Below are positions 20,581 through 28,886 of a DNA stretch of 64,000 bases, in pieces. This stretch comes from Cedecea lapagei. Lineage in GTDB: Bacteria > Pseudomonadota > Gammaproteobacteria > Enterobacterales > Enterobacteriaceae. A program made the position numbers and the translations under genes. Every line of letters begins with the position of its first letter. Positions within the stretch are counted from its first letter, which is position 1. The stretch lies in the NCBI RefSeq assembly GCF_900635955.1, contig NZ_LR134201.1:248001-312000 (forward strand), written 5' to 3'. The notes under the pieces are model-generated. The model had not been told where the DNA came from. It ran no database searches and saw nothing but the letters and a program-made list of their open reading frames with translations.

Positions 20581-21762
20581 TTAGCGCTCAACCAGGGCAA
20601 TACGGCGGTTATAGACGTTCATCAGCAGAGAGATAGCCAGGCTGATCGCCAAATAAACGGACATCGTGATAGCGATGGTCTCTATTGCTTGTCCCGTCTG
20701 ATTCAGCACGCTACCGGCAAACAGAGAGACCATATCCGGGTAACCAATGGCCGCTGCCAGCGAAGAGTTTTTGACGATATTCAGATACTGGCTGGTCAAT
20801 GGCGGAATAATGACTCTCAGCGCCTGAGGCACAATCACCTGGCGTAGCGTCACCTGCTTAGGCAAGCCGAGAGACAGGGCTGCCTCATGCTGGCCAAAGG
20901 GAACTGACTGGATGCCTGAGCGAATGATTTCGGCGATAAAGACTGAGGTGTAAACCGACAGCGCCAGCGTTAAAGCCGCGAGCTCAGGGATCAATACAAT
21001 CCCGCCGCTGAAGTTAAAGCCGTGCAGAGCGGGAATATCCCAATGCAGCGCCGCGCCGAAGATCGCATGTGCGGCAGCCGGTAGCGCAACGATCAAAGCG
21101 ATCGCCACGGGCCATGTGCGGCGAAGTTGCCCGGTCTTCATCTGATGCATTTTGTTATAGCGATGCAGCCCGGCAGAGACGAGAAGCGCAAGCAGAACGG
21201 CAGCAGTAAATGCCAGCAGGCCTTCACCCACGATCGGTGCCGGGAGAGACAGCCCGCGATTGCTCAGATAGATCAGCCCGAAAGCATCCAGGGCCTGCCG
21301 TGGCCCAGGCAGATTGCGCAGCACGGCAAAGTACCAGAAGAAAATTTGCAGCATCGGGGGAATGTTGCGAAACGTCTCTATATAAAACGTCGACAGCTTG
21401 CGCACCAGCCAGTTATCGGAGAGGCGTGCCAGGCCAACAAAGAAGCCGATAAACGTGGCAAACACGATGCAGAGCACGGAGACCAGCAGGGTATTCAGGA
21501 GGCCAACAACAAAGACTTTGCTATAGGTGTCTCCCTGATCGTAGTCAATCAGATGCTGAACGATGCCAAAGCCCGCGGAACGATCGAGGAAGGCAAAGCC
21601 GGAGGTAATGCCCCGGCTATCCAGGTTGGAGACGGTGTTGTGGATCAGATAAGCAGCCATGCCGATAACAAAGGCGAGGGCGACTATCTGATACAGCCAG
21701 GCGCGAACCGAAGGGTTAGAAAAGGATAAGTCGGCCTTCACGGCTGGGCGGTGATGACGCAT
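20581..21762 (-). CDS. yhdX: General amino-acid ABC transporter permease YhdX
   Basis: The 393-aa product (E. coli length) is the second permease of the system (AapQ type). Membrane segments are visible near residues 22-42 and through the C-terminal half. The EAA loop reads GQHEAALSLGLPKQVTLRQV with VIVPQALRVIIPP after it. The ATG at 21762 has GAGG seven bases upstream, better than the TTG at 21768. It is separated from yhdW by 108 bp holding two hairpins that may set the ratio of binding protein to permease. Confidence 0.95.
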   Translation of the reverse strand: MRHHRPAVKADLSFSNPSVRAWLYQIVALAFVIGMAAYLIHNTVSNLDSRGITSGFAFLDRSAGFGIVQHLIDYDQGDTYSKVFVVGLLNTLLVSVLCIVFATFIGFFVGLARLSDNWLVRKLSTFYIETFRNIPPMLQIFFWYFAVLRNLPGPRQALDAFGLIYLSNRGLSLPAPIVGEGLLAFTAAVLLALLVSAGLHRYNKMHQMKTGQLRRTWPVAIALIVALPAAAHAIFGAALHWDIPALHGFNFSGGIVLIPELAALTLALSVYTSVFIAEIIRSGIQSVPFGQHEAALSLGLPKQVTLRQVIVPQALRVIIPPLTSQYLNIVKNSSLAAAIGYPDMVSLFAGSVLNQTGQAIETIAITMSVYLAISLAISLLMNVYNRRIALVER

Positions 21763-21794
21763 AAGCAAACCTCAGTAACAGGAACGTAAATCCC

Positions 21795-21862
21795 AAACGA
21801 CCAAAGGGATGTTTTGGCCGTTTGCTCGCTATTCCCGGCTACGGATCTGAGCCATAGCCGGG
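21795..21862 (-). promoter_or_regulatory. Tandem hairpins between yhdW and yhdX
   Basis: On the minus strand CCCGGCTA/TAGCCGGG (21834-21862) forms an 8-bp stem, and AAACGGCCAAA/TTTGGTCGTTT (21795-21823) forms a second with one G-U pair. Such intercistronic structures after a periplasmic binding-protein gene commonly stabilise the upstream mRNA or reduce read-through, giving more binding protein than permease. That role is inferred here. Confidence 0.55.
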
Positions 21863-21870
21863 CATTTTGC

Positions 21871-22896
21871 TTAGCGAACTGGCGGGGCGTACTGGATGCC
21901 GCCGTTGTTCCAGAGATTGTTCTGGCCGCGTTTGATTTTCAGCGGGCTTTGGGCGCCGACGTTGTTATCGAAAATCTCAGCGTAGTTACCTACCTGCTTA
22001 ACAATGTTATAAGCCCATTTGTTATCGAGCTTCAGGTCTTTACCGAAATCGCCCTCTTTGCCTAGCAGGTGCGCCATATCCGGCGTTGTTGGGTTCGCGG
22101 CCATCTGGTCAACGTTCTTCGAGCTAATGCCCATCTCTTCGGCATTCAGCATGGCGAACAGCGTCCAGCGCACAATAGAGAACCAGTCATCATCACCGCG
22201 GCGTACGACTGGCCCCAGTGGTTCTTTAGAGATCACTTCTGGCAGCACCAGCCACTCGCCTGGATTGCTAAGCTTAATGCGCAGGGCGTAGAGCTGAGAC
22301 TGATCTGAGGCCAGGGTGTCACAGCGGCCGGACTCCAGCGCTTTTGCCGACTCATCAGAACGGTCAAAGGTCACCGGGGTGTACTTCATATTATTGGCTT
22401 TGAAATAGTCTGCGACGTTCAGCTCGGTATCGGTGCCAGCCTGGATGCAGACGGTTGCGCCATCCAGCTCTTTCGCGCTTTTCAGCCCCGCTTTATTGTG
22501 GGTCAGGAAGCCTACGCCGTCGTAGTAGGTTACGCCGGTAAATACCATGCCCATGCCTGCATCACGAGAGGAGGTCCACGTGGTGTTACGGGAGAGAATA
22601 TCGACTTCGCCGGACTGCAGGGCGGTAAAACGCTCTTTAGCGGTCAGCGGGGTGTATTTAACTTTGGAGGCATCGCCGAAAACGGCCGCCGCAACGCCAC
22701 GGCAAACATCCACGTCAATACCGGTAAACTTGCCGCTGCCGTCAGCGTAAGAAAAGCCTGGAAGACCATCACTGATCCCACATTGTACAAAGCCCTTCTT
22801 TTTAACGGCATCAAGGGTCGTGCCTGCATGAGCCTGATTAGCCATCGCAAACAGCGTACCGGTAGCGACCAGAGTGGCGATCATCATCTTCTTCAT
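21871..22896 (-). CDS. yhdW: General amino-acid ABC transporter periplasmic binding protein YhdW
   Basis: The 341-aa product is the solute-binding protein (AapJ type, SBP_bac_3 family) of the yhdWXYZ system. A signal peptide of about 24 residues ends ANQAHA-GTTL. The amino-acid binding fold shows VQCGISDGLPGFSYAD and GIDVDVCRGVAAAVFGD early on and SRNTTWTSSRD in the middle. In E. coli K-12 this gene is a pseudogene; here it is full length with no interruption. It is the first gene of the operon, preceded by 295 bp before the start of the transport genes' upstream neighbour yhdV. Confidence 0.94.
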   Translation of the reverse strand: MKKMMIATLVATGTLFAMANQAHAGTTLDAVKKKGFVQCGISDGLPGFSYADGSGKFTGIDVDVCRGVAAAVFGDASKVKYTPLTAKERFTALQSGEVDILSRNTTWTSSRDAGMGMVFTGVTYYDGVGFLTHNKAGLKSAKELDGATVCIQAGTDTELNVADYFKANNMKYTPVTFDRSDESAKALESGRCDTLASDQSQLYALRIKLSNPGEWLVLPEVISKEPLGPVVRRGDDDWFSIVRWTLFAMLNAEEMGISSKNVDQMAANPTTPDMAHLLGKEGDFGKDLKLDNKWAYNIVKQVGNYAEIFDNNVGAQSPLKIKRGQNNLWNNGGIQYAPPVR

Positions 22897-23151
22897 AAAT
22901 GCATCCTGTGTGGCGAAATTATCGTTATTGGCTTAGTGGCGTCCGGGAGACGCCGTATGCCTGTTCGTGGCAAATGCTTGAGTCATGTTTTGTAAAGCAA
23001 AGGCGATGCCAGGTTTTGCGCTGAACGTCTTACACAGGAGATGGGCGGAATAGATGAAACAGAGAGGCGGGAAACGCTCTGAAATAGTGCAGGTCTGCAA
23101 CTCATGGCGCATTTCAAGAGCAGAATGATTCAGGTGTTGCAGGGGAATGAA

Positions 23152-23177
23152 ATAAAAAAGCGCGAGGGTTCGCGCTT
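23152..23177 (-). terminator. Terminator of yhdV
   Basis: On the minus strand AAGCGCGA-ACCC-TCGCGCTT is a perfect 8-bp stem ending in TTTTTTA, 14 nt after the yhdV stop. Confidence 0.85.
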
Positions 23178-23191
23178 TGAGGGTGGGAAGC

Positions 23192-23413
23192 TTATTTGGT
23201 TAACGCAACGATACCCAGGGCAACACCTGCTACGGCGGCAGTACCGGCGGCGATGGCGCCTGCCGTTTCCCAGTTATCCTGGGTGGTGCCCTTCATACAG
23301 GTATTGGTGTGCACCAGACGCCCCTGGTCGTCATAGACAGGCACGCAGGGAGATTCGGTGGCACAGCCAGCCAGAAACGTGGTGAGTAACGCAACGGCGA
23401 TGAATTTAGTCAT
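23192..23413 (-). CDS. yhdV: Small lipoprotein YhdV
   Basis: From the ATG at 23413 the product is 73 aa, the E. coli YhdV length. A short signal peptide ends in a lipobox (FLAGC, lipidated Cys at residue 16). The mature part keeps SPCVPVYDDQGRLVHTNTC and MKGTTQDNWETAGAIAAG, then a hydrophobic glycine- and alanine-rich C-terminus. It is probably an envelope lipoprotein; its function is unknown. In-frame codons upstream to 23476 have no good ribosome-binding site. In E. coli it follows acrF; here fis is the next gene. Confidence 0.88.
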   Translation of the reverse strand: MTKFIAVALLTTFLAGCATESPCVPVYDDQGRLVHTNTCMKGTTQDNWETAGAIAAGTAAVAGVALGIVALTK

Positions 23414-23634
23414 TTTGAACCTCGGTTGAACCAGACGCCGGAACAGGGATTGCTTATCAGGGGACAAAGCTTTCACGGATGCTGTGCCGGAGCGAATGTG
23501 GCTATTTTACCACTGGGTATCAGACCGCAGGATTGGGGAATCATTGCAAAGCGTGTGAAGTGTAAACAAAGTGAAGGAAACGGCGCTGCAACGACAAATA
23601 ACGGGGAAAAACCTCAGATCACAGCTTATGAAAA

Positions 23635-23672
23635 GAAAAAAGGCGCTTCCCCATGCCGAAGAGCGCCTTTTT
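23635..23672 (-). terminator. Terminator of dusB-fis
   Basis: An AGGCGCT/AGCGCCT stem with flanking A and T runs (GAAAAAAGGCGC ... GCGCCTTTTTC) lies 25-60 nt after the fis stop. It has T-runs on both strands, so it could act in both directions. Confidence 0.85.
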
Positions 23673-23696
23673 CATCAACGGCTTAACTGATTAGTA

Positions 23697-23993
23697 TCAG
23701 TTCATGCCGTATTTTTTCAGTTTCTTACGCAGAGTACCACGGTTGATACCCATCATCAGCGCAGCGCGGGTTTGGTTACCGCGGGTGTATTGCATCACCA
23801 TGTCCAACAGTGGCTGTTCAACTTCAGCCAGTACCAGCTCATACAGGTCATTAACATCCTGACCATTCAGTTGAGCAAAATAGTTCTTCAGTGCCTGTTT
23901 AACCGAGTCACGCAGGGGCTTTTGAGTTACCTGGTCCTGAGAGTTAACGGTGGAAACGGTCAGTACGTCAGAATTTACGCGTTGTTCGAACAT
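23697..23993 (-). CDS. fis: Nucleoid-associated protein Fis
   Basis: The 98-aa product reads as identical to E. coli Fis as far as I can recall it. Fis is a growth-phase-regulated DNA-bending protein that activates rRNA promoters (such as the one in this window) and organises the nucleoid. The N-terminal beta-hairpin arms cover about residues 10-26 and the C-terminal helix-turn-helix is [20 protein letters not shown] (about 73-92). It is co-transcribed with dusB, 23 bp upstream, from the stringently regulated dusB promoter. Confidence 0.99.
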
Positions 23994-24016
23994 AGTTCTG
24001 TCAGCTCTTTATTTCA

Positions 24017-24982
24017 TTACGCAAGATTTTCGAAGTATGCCTCCAACGCCTCCAGCTGTACGCTGGCATCCTCTATGGCGTTGAATGTGCGCCGAAACTG
24101 GTCATCTGGAGCGTGCTCCTGGAGATACCAGGAGACGTGTTTACGTGCAATTCGGTAACCTTTCACATCGCCATAAAAGCTATGCAGTTCCCGAATGTGC
24201 GAGCAAAGTAAGCGCTTCACCTCTGCCAGAGGCAAGGGCGGCAGCAGCTCTCCAGTGTCCAGATAGTGCTGGATTTCCCGAAAGATCCAGGGTCTTCCCT
24301 GAGCCGCACGGCCTATCATCAGGGCATCAGCCCCCGTATAGTCAAGTACGGCTCTGGCTTTAAGCGGGTCAGTAATGTCACCATTCGCGATAATCGGAAT
24401 GGAAACTTTCTGCTTAACTGCCCGAATGCTGTCGTATTCAGCATCGCCCTGGAATAAACAGGCGCGTGTGCGTCCATGAATTGTCAGAGCCTGAATCCCA
24501 CAGTCTTCAGCCAGTTGGGCAATCTCTACACAGTTACGGTGCGCGGGCTCCCAGCCGGTACGAATTTTCAACGTCACAGGAACGTCCACTGCCTGCACTA
24601 CCGTCGTCACGATGTCCTTTACCAGACTCGGATACTGCAGAAGGGCTGAACCTGCCAGCTTACGATTCACCTTTTTTGCCGGACAACCCATATTGATATC
24701 AATAATCTGGGCGCCATTAGCCACATTAATACGTGCGGCTTCTGCCATCTCTTCAGGTACGCTGCCGGCGATTTGCACGGTGCGAATACCCGGTTCATCC
24801 ACATGTACCATTCGTAAACGGGACTTATCGCTCGCCCAAACCTCTGGGTTAGAGGACATCATCTCGGAAACGGTTAATCCTGCTCCCATCTCGTAGCACA
24901 GCGTCCTGAATGGTCTGTCAGTGATGCCAGCCATAGGTGCTGCGATCAGGCGATTTCTGAGCTGGTGGTGTCCGATGCGCAT
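24017..24982 (-). CDS. dusB: tRNA dihydrouridine synthase DusB
   Basis: The 321-aa product (E. coli length) is the FMN enzyme that reduces U17 in tRNA. The TIM-barrel N-terminus shows NRLIAAPMAGITDRPFR (FMN loop). The catalytic cysteine is Cys100 in DINMGCPAKKV. IANGDI and GADALMIGRAAQGRPW are the phosphate-binding segments, followed by a helical C-terminal domain. It is the first gene of dusB-fis; its promoter lies just upstream in a 330-bp gap. Confidence 0.98.
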   Translation of the reverse strand: MRIGHHQLRNRLIAAPMAGITDRPFRTLCYEMGAGLTVSEMMSSNPEVWASDKSRLRMVHVDEPGIRTVQIAGSVPEEMAEAARINVANGAQIIDINMGCPAKKVNRKLAGSALLQYPSLVKDIVTTVVQAVDVPVTLKIRTGWEPAHRNCVEIAQLAEDCGIQALTIHGRTRACLFQGDAEYDSIRAVKQKVSIPIIANGDITDPLKARAVLDYTGADALMIGRAAQGRPWIFREIQHYLDTGELLPPLPLAEVKRLLCSHIRELHSFYGDVKGYRIARKHVSWYLQEHAPDDQFRRTFNAIEDASVQLEALEAYFENLA

Positions 24983-25021
24983 GAGTTAAGAAATGACCAT
25001 ACTGTGCCTGCAAGGCGGCGT

Positions 25022-25050
25022 ATATTACGCATTTTTTGCACGAGATGAAA
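25022..25050 (-). promoter_or_regulatory. dusB-fis promoter
   Basis: On the minus strand the -35 is TTTCAT and the -10 is TAATAT with a 17-bp spacer, followed by the GC-rich discriminator ACGCCGCC. The sequence around it (GTGCAAAAAATGCGTAATAT) matches the E. coli fis promoter, which is under stringent and growth-rate control. Confidence 0.85.
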
Positions 25051-25223
25051 GGCCAAACTTTGAACAATCCACTGTTGTAGATCAAGGAATTGCCGCTCGA
25101 CGGCGGCGGCGAAAATTATTCACCATTTAAATCATTATCTTATACCAATATGATTATTTTATGGTCGCGTATAATTTCCCATAACTTCTCCTCATTTCTG
25201 AGTAAATGAATCACTTAAGCGGG

Positions 25224-25252
25224 ATAATCTGCTGTTTTTAGCAGCAGATTAT
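25224..25252. repeat. Perfect 11-bp inverted repeat downstream of the carbonic anhydrase gene
   Basis: ATAATCTGCTG and CAGCAGATTAT flank a 7-nt loop, 60 nt after the carbonic anhydrase stop. Neither strand has a T-run after the stem, so it may be an mRNA 3'-end structure or a weak terminator. Confidence 0.6.
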
Positions 25253-25312
25253 GATGCTTCTTTGCGATCTGTGCCGCACATTTAGAAGATGATATCAGCT
25301 TAAAACATCCCG

Positions 25313-26053
25313 TTATTCGACAATCAGACGCCCATTAAGTGACTGTACCGGACGGTTATTATCGTGGTGCATGGCGTGGGTAAATTTTTCCAACTGCTCA
25401 GAAGAGAGGGTCAAGGGATGTTTGAGTACGAGCCAGGTGACCCCTTCGGAGCACGGTGGCGTGGTCAGTGAACCGCTAAAACGCCAGTAGCTTTTATCCT
25501 CAGGCAGCAGTTTGTTCAGATTGAGGTCAGGTTTCATCGTGATGTTCTGGCCGACATATCCGGGCATGACGCCCCAGATTTTTTGCAGCTCCGCATTTGC
25601 GGCTCCTTTATCGAACATCACGGCAACGACCGCCAGTCCACCTTCGGTATTTTTGTGTACCAGATGCATTTCCATCGCGAATTTTTTACCGTGCACTGTG
25701 TTTTCGCTCGGGGCATGGAAATGGAACTGCTGCAAGGTCCAGGCTCGACCGTCGAGAGTGATGCTATCGCTTGTCTCAGCCTTTTCACCGGCCTGGAGAG
25801 TATGTCCGTTGTTTGACAGCGTCACCGGCCCTTCGCTGTAGTTCGTTTGCAGCGGAGCAAGATGGGCTTTAACGGTTGAATCAATGTTAATGGGGGACTG
25901 GTTCATTCCCTTTATGCAGGTCTTGTAGGCATCATCCAGTTCGCCCCAGTGCTCCGGGGCGCTATCTCCTTCATAGCCCCAGTGGGATGCGCAGACCGAG
26001 GGCGAGATCATGCTGAGTGCCAGCAGCGCTGCCTTGCCAGTTATGTGTTTCAT
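25313..26053 (-). CDS. cah: Periplasmic alpha-class carbonic anhydrase
   Basis: From the ATG at 26053 the product is 246 aa. It interconverts CO2 and bicarbonate. A signal peptide of about 22 residues ends SPSVCA-SHWGYEG. The zinc ligands His111 and His113 (QFHFHAPSEN) and His130 (EMHLVHKN) are present, as are the SPINI motif and the cysteine pair Cys46/Cys201 expected to form the family disulfide. E. coli K-12 has no gene of this class; Klebsiella and related genera do. In-frame codons upstream of 26053 lack an AGGAAG site. It lies alone between prmA and dusB. Confidence 0.94.
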   Translation of the reverse strand: MKHITGKAALLALSMISPSVCASHWGYEGDSAPEHWGELDDAYKTCIKGMNQSPINIDSTVKAHLAPLQTNYSEGPVTLSNNGHTLQAGEKAETSDSITLDGRAWTLQQFHFHAPSENTVHGKKFAMEMHLVHKNTEGGLAVVAVMFDKGAANAELQKIWGVMPGYVGQNITMKPDLNLNKLLPEDKSYWRFSGSLTTPPCSEGVTWLVLKHPLTLSSEQLEKFTHAMHHDNNRPVQSLNGRLIVE

Positions 26054-26193
26054 CCTGTTCTTCCTGTGAATTTTAATATCCCTATGCTCAACAATTATCA
26101 TTAATAATTGCATGGCTATTTTAACGAAGAACGAGAGAAGGCGGGAGGGGGCTTTGCAGAGGAAAGGCGTGGTCAGATGACCACGCGAAAAAC

Positions 26194-27075
26194 TTATTTT
26201 TTGCGGCCGGTGATGCGGCACCACTCTTCTTTTTCCGCCACCGGGTCGAGGGCGAATTTATCCGCATAGGCTTCGCAAACACCTTCGGCCTGGCTTGCCA
26301 GTACGCCAGACAGGCCAAGGAAACCGCCCTCAACCGGCAGCACGCTGATTAACGGCGCCAGCTCACGCAGAGGCCCTGCCAGAATGTTAGCGACCACCAC
26401 GTCGGCGCTCATGGCTTCTGGCTGATCTTTCGGCAGGTAAAGCTCAAGGCGGTCTGAAACGCCGTTGCGTTCGGCGTTATCGCGGCTGGCCTGGATCGCC
26501 TGCGGGTCGATATCAATCCCAATGGCTTTTGCTGCGCCCAGCTTCAGGGCCGCAATAGCCAGGATCCCGGACCCGCAGCCGAAGTCGATAACGGTTTTGC
26601 CGGTCAGATCCAGGCCGTCCAGCCACTCGAGGCAGAGAGAAGTTGTCGGGTGAGTCCCGGTACCAAACGCCAGGCCTGGGTCGAGCATCACGTTGACGGC
26701 GGTTTCGTCCGGCACATCACGCCAGCTCGGGCAAATCCACAGGCGTTTACCAAAGCGCATCGGGTGGAAGTTGTCCATCCATTCCCGCTCCCAGTCTTTG
26801 TCTTCGAGCTGCTCCACCTTGTGATGGAAGCCCTGGCCCAGCAAAGGGCAGTGCTCAAGGACAGCCACGACTTCTTCCATATCGGTTTCGGCGTCATACA
26901 GGCCGATAACGTCGGTGTCGCCCCAGAGGCGGGTTTCGCCCGGCAGTGGTTCAAAGACCGGCGTGTCGTGGGTGTCCTGGAAGGTGACGGAAACCGCTCC
27001 GCTTTCAATCAGCGCATCGCCCAGGCTTTCGGCGTTGCCGCCGGTGGTGTTAATTTTCAGTTGGATCCATGGCAT
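26194..27075 (-). CDS. prmA: Ribosomal protein L11 methyltransferase PrmA
   Basis: The 293-aa product (E. coli length) trimethylates ribosomal protein L11 at several amino groups. The N-terminal substrate-recognition domain begins MPWIQLKINTTGGNAESLGD. The SAM-binding motif is VIDFGCGSGILAIAALKLGA (about 161-180), with the catalytic-loop-like VVANILAGPL further on. It follows panF by 11 bp and is probably co-transcribed with yhdT-panF. The carbonic anhydrase gene comes next but has its own 140-bp upstream gap. Confidence 0.98.
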   Translation of the reverse strand: MPWIQLKINTTGGNAESLGDALIESGAVSVTFQDTHDTPVFEPLPGETRLWGDTDVIGLYDAETDMEEVVAVLEHCPLLGQGFHHKVEQLEDKDWEREWMDNFHPMRFGKRLWICPSWRDVPDETAVNVMLDPGLAFGTGTHPTTSLCLEWLDGLDLTGKTVIDFGCGSGILAIAALKLGAAKAIGIDIDPQAIQASRDNAERNGVSDRLELYLPKDQPEAMSADVVVANILAGPLRELAPLISVLPVEGGFLGLSGVLASQAEGVCEAYADKFALDPVAEKEEWCRITGRKK

Positions 27076-27086
27076 GGCGAAACTCT

Positions 27087-28541
27087 TTATTTATCAGTAG
27101 TGGAAACAAGAAGGGGTTCCGGAGCGGTATGACCAAAGCGGTTACCTATCAGGAACGCCAGCAAACTTAATAGCAGCGACGGCACAATCGGGTGGAAGCC
27201 GAAGAGCTGGAGGCTAAAGCTGGCGAGCACCGCGTACAGCACGCCGCCAACAATCATGCCGCTCAGCGCGCCTGCCGCGTTGGCTTTCTCCCAGTAAAGG
27301 CCCAGCACCAGCGGCCACAGGAAAACGGCTTCAAGGCCGCCGAAGGCCAGCAGGTTGAGCCAGATGATCATCTCCGGCGGCCGCCAGGCGGCCAGCATCA
27401 TCAGCAGGCCCAGCACCAGCGTAGTGGTGGTGGAGATGCGCTTCAGGCGGCTCTCCTGACGAATTTTAGCCGGACTTGCGCTGAGCCACAGGTCTTTAAC
27501 GATAGTCGCCGACGCCTGCAGCAGGTGGGCGTTAACGTTGGACATAATGGCGGCCATGGGGGCGGCCAGGAACAGCCCTGCCGCCCACGGCGGAAGCACC
27601 TGCATCATCAGGGTCGGGATCACCAGATCCGGCACCGTCAGCCCGGGAATAACCGCTCTGCCCAGCGCGCCGGCGAGGTGCATGCCCAGCATCAGGATAG
27701 CAACCACAATGGTGCCGATGATAATCCCACGGTGTACGGCTTTACTGTCTTTATAGGAGATACAGCGTACAGCGGTGTGCGGCAGGCCAATAACGCCAAA
27801 ACAGACCAGCACCCAGAAGGAAGTCATAAAGGCGGGCGTCAGAATGTCGCCGGCACCCTGCGGGCTGACCAGCTTTGGATCGATATGTTCCAGCGTCTGC
27901 ACTGCGTTTCCCAGACCGCCTGCGGCGTGAACCACGCCAACCAGCAGCACGATGGTGCCAATCAGCATTACCATGCCCTGCATAGTGTCGTTGAGCACGC
28001 TGGCGCGAAAACCGCCAAAGGCGGTATACAGAGCGATAGTTATGCCGAAGATCAGCAGGCCGGTCTCGTACTTTATACCCGCCGCCGTTTCCAGCAGTCT
28101 TGCCCCGCCGATAAACTGCACGGCAATCGCGCCAACAAACGCGACCAGCAGGCTGACACTGGCGATCCAGACGACGGCCCGGTTCTGGTAGCGAGCCTGC
28201 AGCATATCGTTGAGGGTAATGGCGTTGTAGCGGCGCGCCAGGATAGCGAATTTTTTCCCCAGAATTCCCAGAGAAAGCCAGATCGTCGGGATCTGAATCA
28301 TCGCCAGCAGCACCCAGCCGAGGCCGTACTTATAGGCGGCGCCCGGCCCGCCAATAAACGAGCTGGCGCTGATATAGGTGGCGGTCAGCGTCATTGCCAG
28401 CACAAAACCGCCCATCGAACGGCTACCGAGGAAATACTCGCTCAGGAAAGCGCCGGAGCTGCGCTGGCGCATGGCGTAAATGGAGAGGCCAAATACCGCT
28501 ATCAGGTAGATAACCAGCACGGCGATGACTTCATTTTGCAT
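27087..28541 (-). CDS. panF: Sodium/pantothenate symporter PanF
   Basis: The 484-aa product (483 in E. coli) is a sodium:solute symporter with about 12-13 membrane segments that imports pantothenate for coenzyme A synthesis. Recognisable segments are FLGSRSMGGFVLAMTLTATY, SASSFIGGPGAAYKYGLGW and VRCISYKDSKAVHRG. I chose the ATG at 28541 over the one at 28547 because a GGGAG lies six bases before it. It overlaps yhdT by 11 bp, so the pair is probably translationally coupled, and prmA follows after 11 bp. Confidence 0.97.
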   Translation of the reverse strand: MQNEVIAVLVIYLIAVFGLSIYAMRQRSSGAFLSEYFLGSRSMGGFVLAMTLTATYISASSFIGGPGAAYKYGLGWVLLAMIQIPTIWLSLGILGKKFAILARRYNAITLNDMLQARYQNRAVVWIASVSLLVAFVGAIAVQFIGGARLLETAAGIKYETGLLIFGITIALYTAFGGFRASVLNDTMQGMVMLIGTIVLLVGVVHAAGGLGNAVQTLEHIDPKLVSPQGAGDILTPAFMTSFWVLVCFGVIGLPHTAVRCISYKDSKAVHRGIIIGTIVVAILMLGMHLAGALGRAVIPGLTVPDLVIPTLMMQVLPPWAAGLFLAAPMAAIMSNVNAHLLQASATIVKDLWLSASPAKIRQESRLKRISTTTTLVLGLLMMLAAWRPPEMIIWLNLLAFGGLEAVFLWPLVLGLYWEKANAAGALSGMIVGGVLYAVLASFSLQLFGFHPIVPSLLLSLLAFLIGNRFGHTAPEPLLVSTTDK

Positions 28542-28773
28542 GGTCATCTCCCAGAGGAATATCGCGGAAGAAGGTTCTCACCATCAGCCAGCAAAGCAGG
28601 ATAAACAGCAGCGGCACCAGCAGACAGGCCATCTCGAACCAGTGCGGAAGCCCGGTGATCCCCTGAGCGCTGTCAGGTAAGTAAGCGGCCACTAACCATG
28701 CAGCAAGATAGAGCAGGGTCAGCCAGAGCGCCCAGCGCGCTTCTTTGTGGGCCTGAACAAAACGCTTGTCCAT
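28531..28773 (-). CDS. yhdT: DUF997 inner-membrane protein YhdT
   Basis: From the ATG at 28773 the product is 80 aa, the E. coli length. Two membrane segments are clear, WALWLTLLYLAAWLVAAYL (about 15-33) and FEMACLLVPLLFILLCWLMV (about 47-66), between short charged ends. It always accompanies panF, which it overlaps by 11 bp, and small DUF997 proteins are assumed to work with such symporters; that is inference. Confidence 0.92.
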   Translation of the reverse strand: MDKRFVQAHKEARWALWLTLLYLAAWLVAAYLPDSAQGITGLPHWFEMACLLVPLLFILLCWLMVRTFFRDIPLGDDHAK

Positions 28774-28840
28774 TTTTGTCCCTTGAGTTCGCGGAAAGCG
28801 GGGATTGTAACGCATCCCTCCAACAGGGGAATACAAAAAG

Positions 28841-28866
28841 AAAAAGGCCGGAAATCCGGCCTTTTG
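28841..28866 (-). terminator. Terminator of aroQ-accB-accC
   Basis: AAAAGGCCGG-ATTT-CCGGCCTTTT on the minus strand is a perfect 10-bp stem with a T-run, 20 nt after the accC stop. Confidence 0.93.
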
Positions 28867-28886
28867 TCGACATGTTCAACGGAAAC

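Larger units (their letters stand above)
24983..25312 (-). promoter_or_regulatory. 330-bp region between the carbonic anhydrase gene and dusB
   Basis: The right-hand end of the dusB side holds the conserved dusB-fis promoter (25022-25050). Beyond it lie AT-rich blocks such as GAAAATTATTCACCATTTAAATC that resemble Fis sites, consistent with known Fis autoregulation in E. coli. A perfect 11-bp inverted repeat occurs at 25224-25252. I see no gene in it. Confidence 0.6.

Noticed and set aside
27192..28604. 470-codon open frame on the plus strand across panF
   Set aside because: It is antisense to panF and yhdT, with very high Gln, His, Arg and Gly content typical of a shadow of hydrophobic codons. 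No domain is recognisable.
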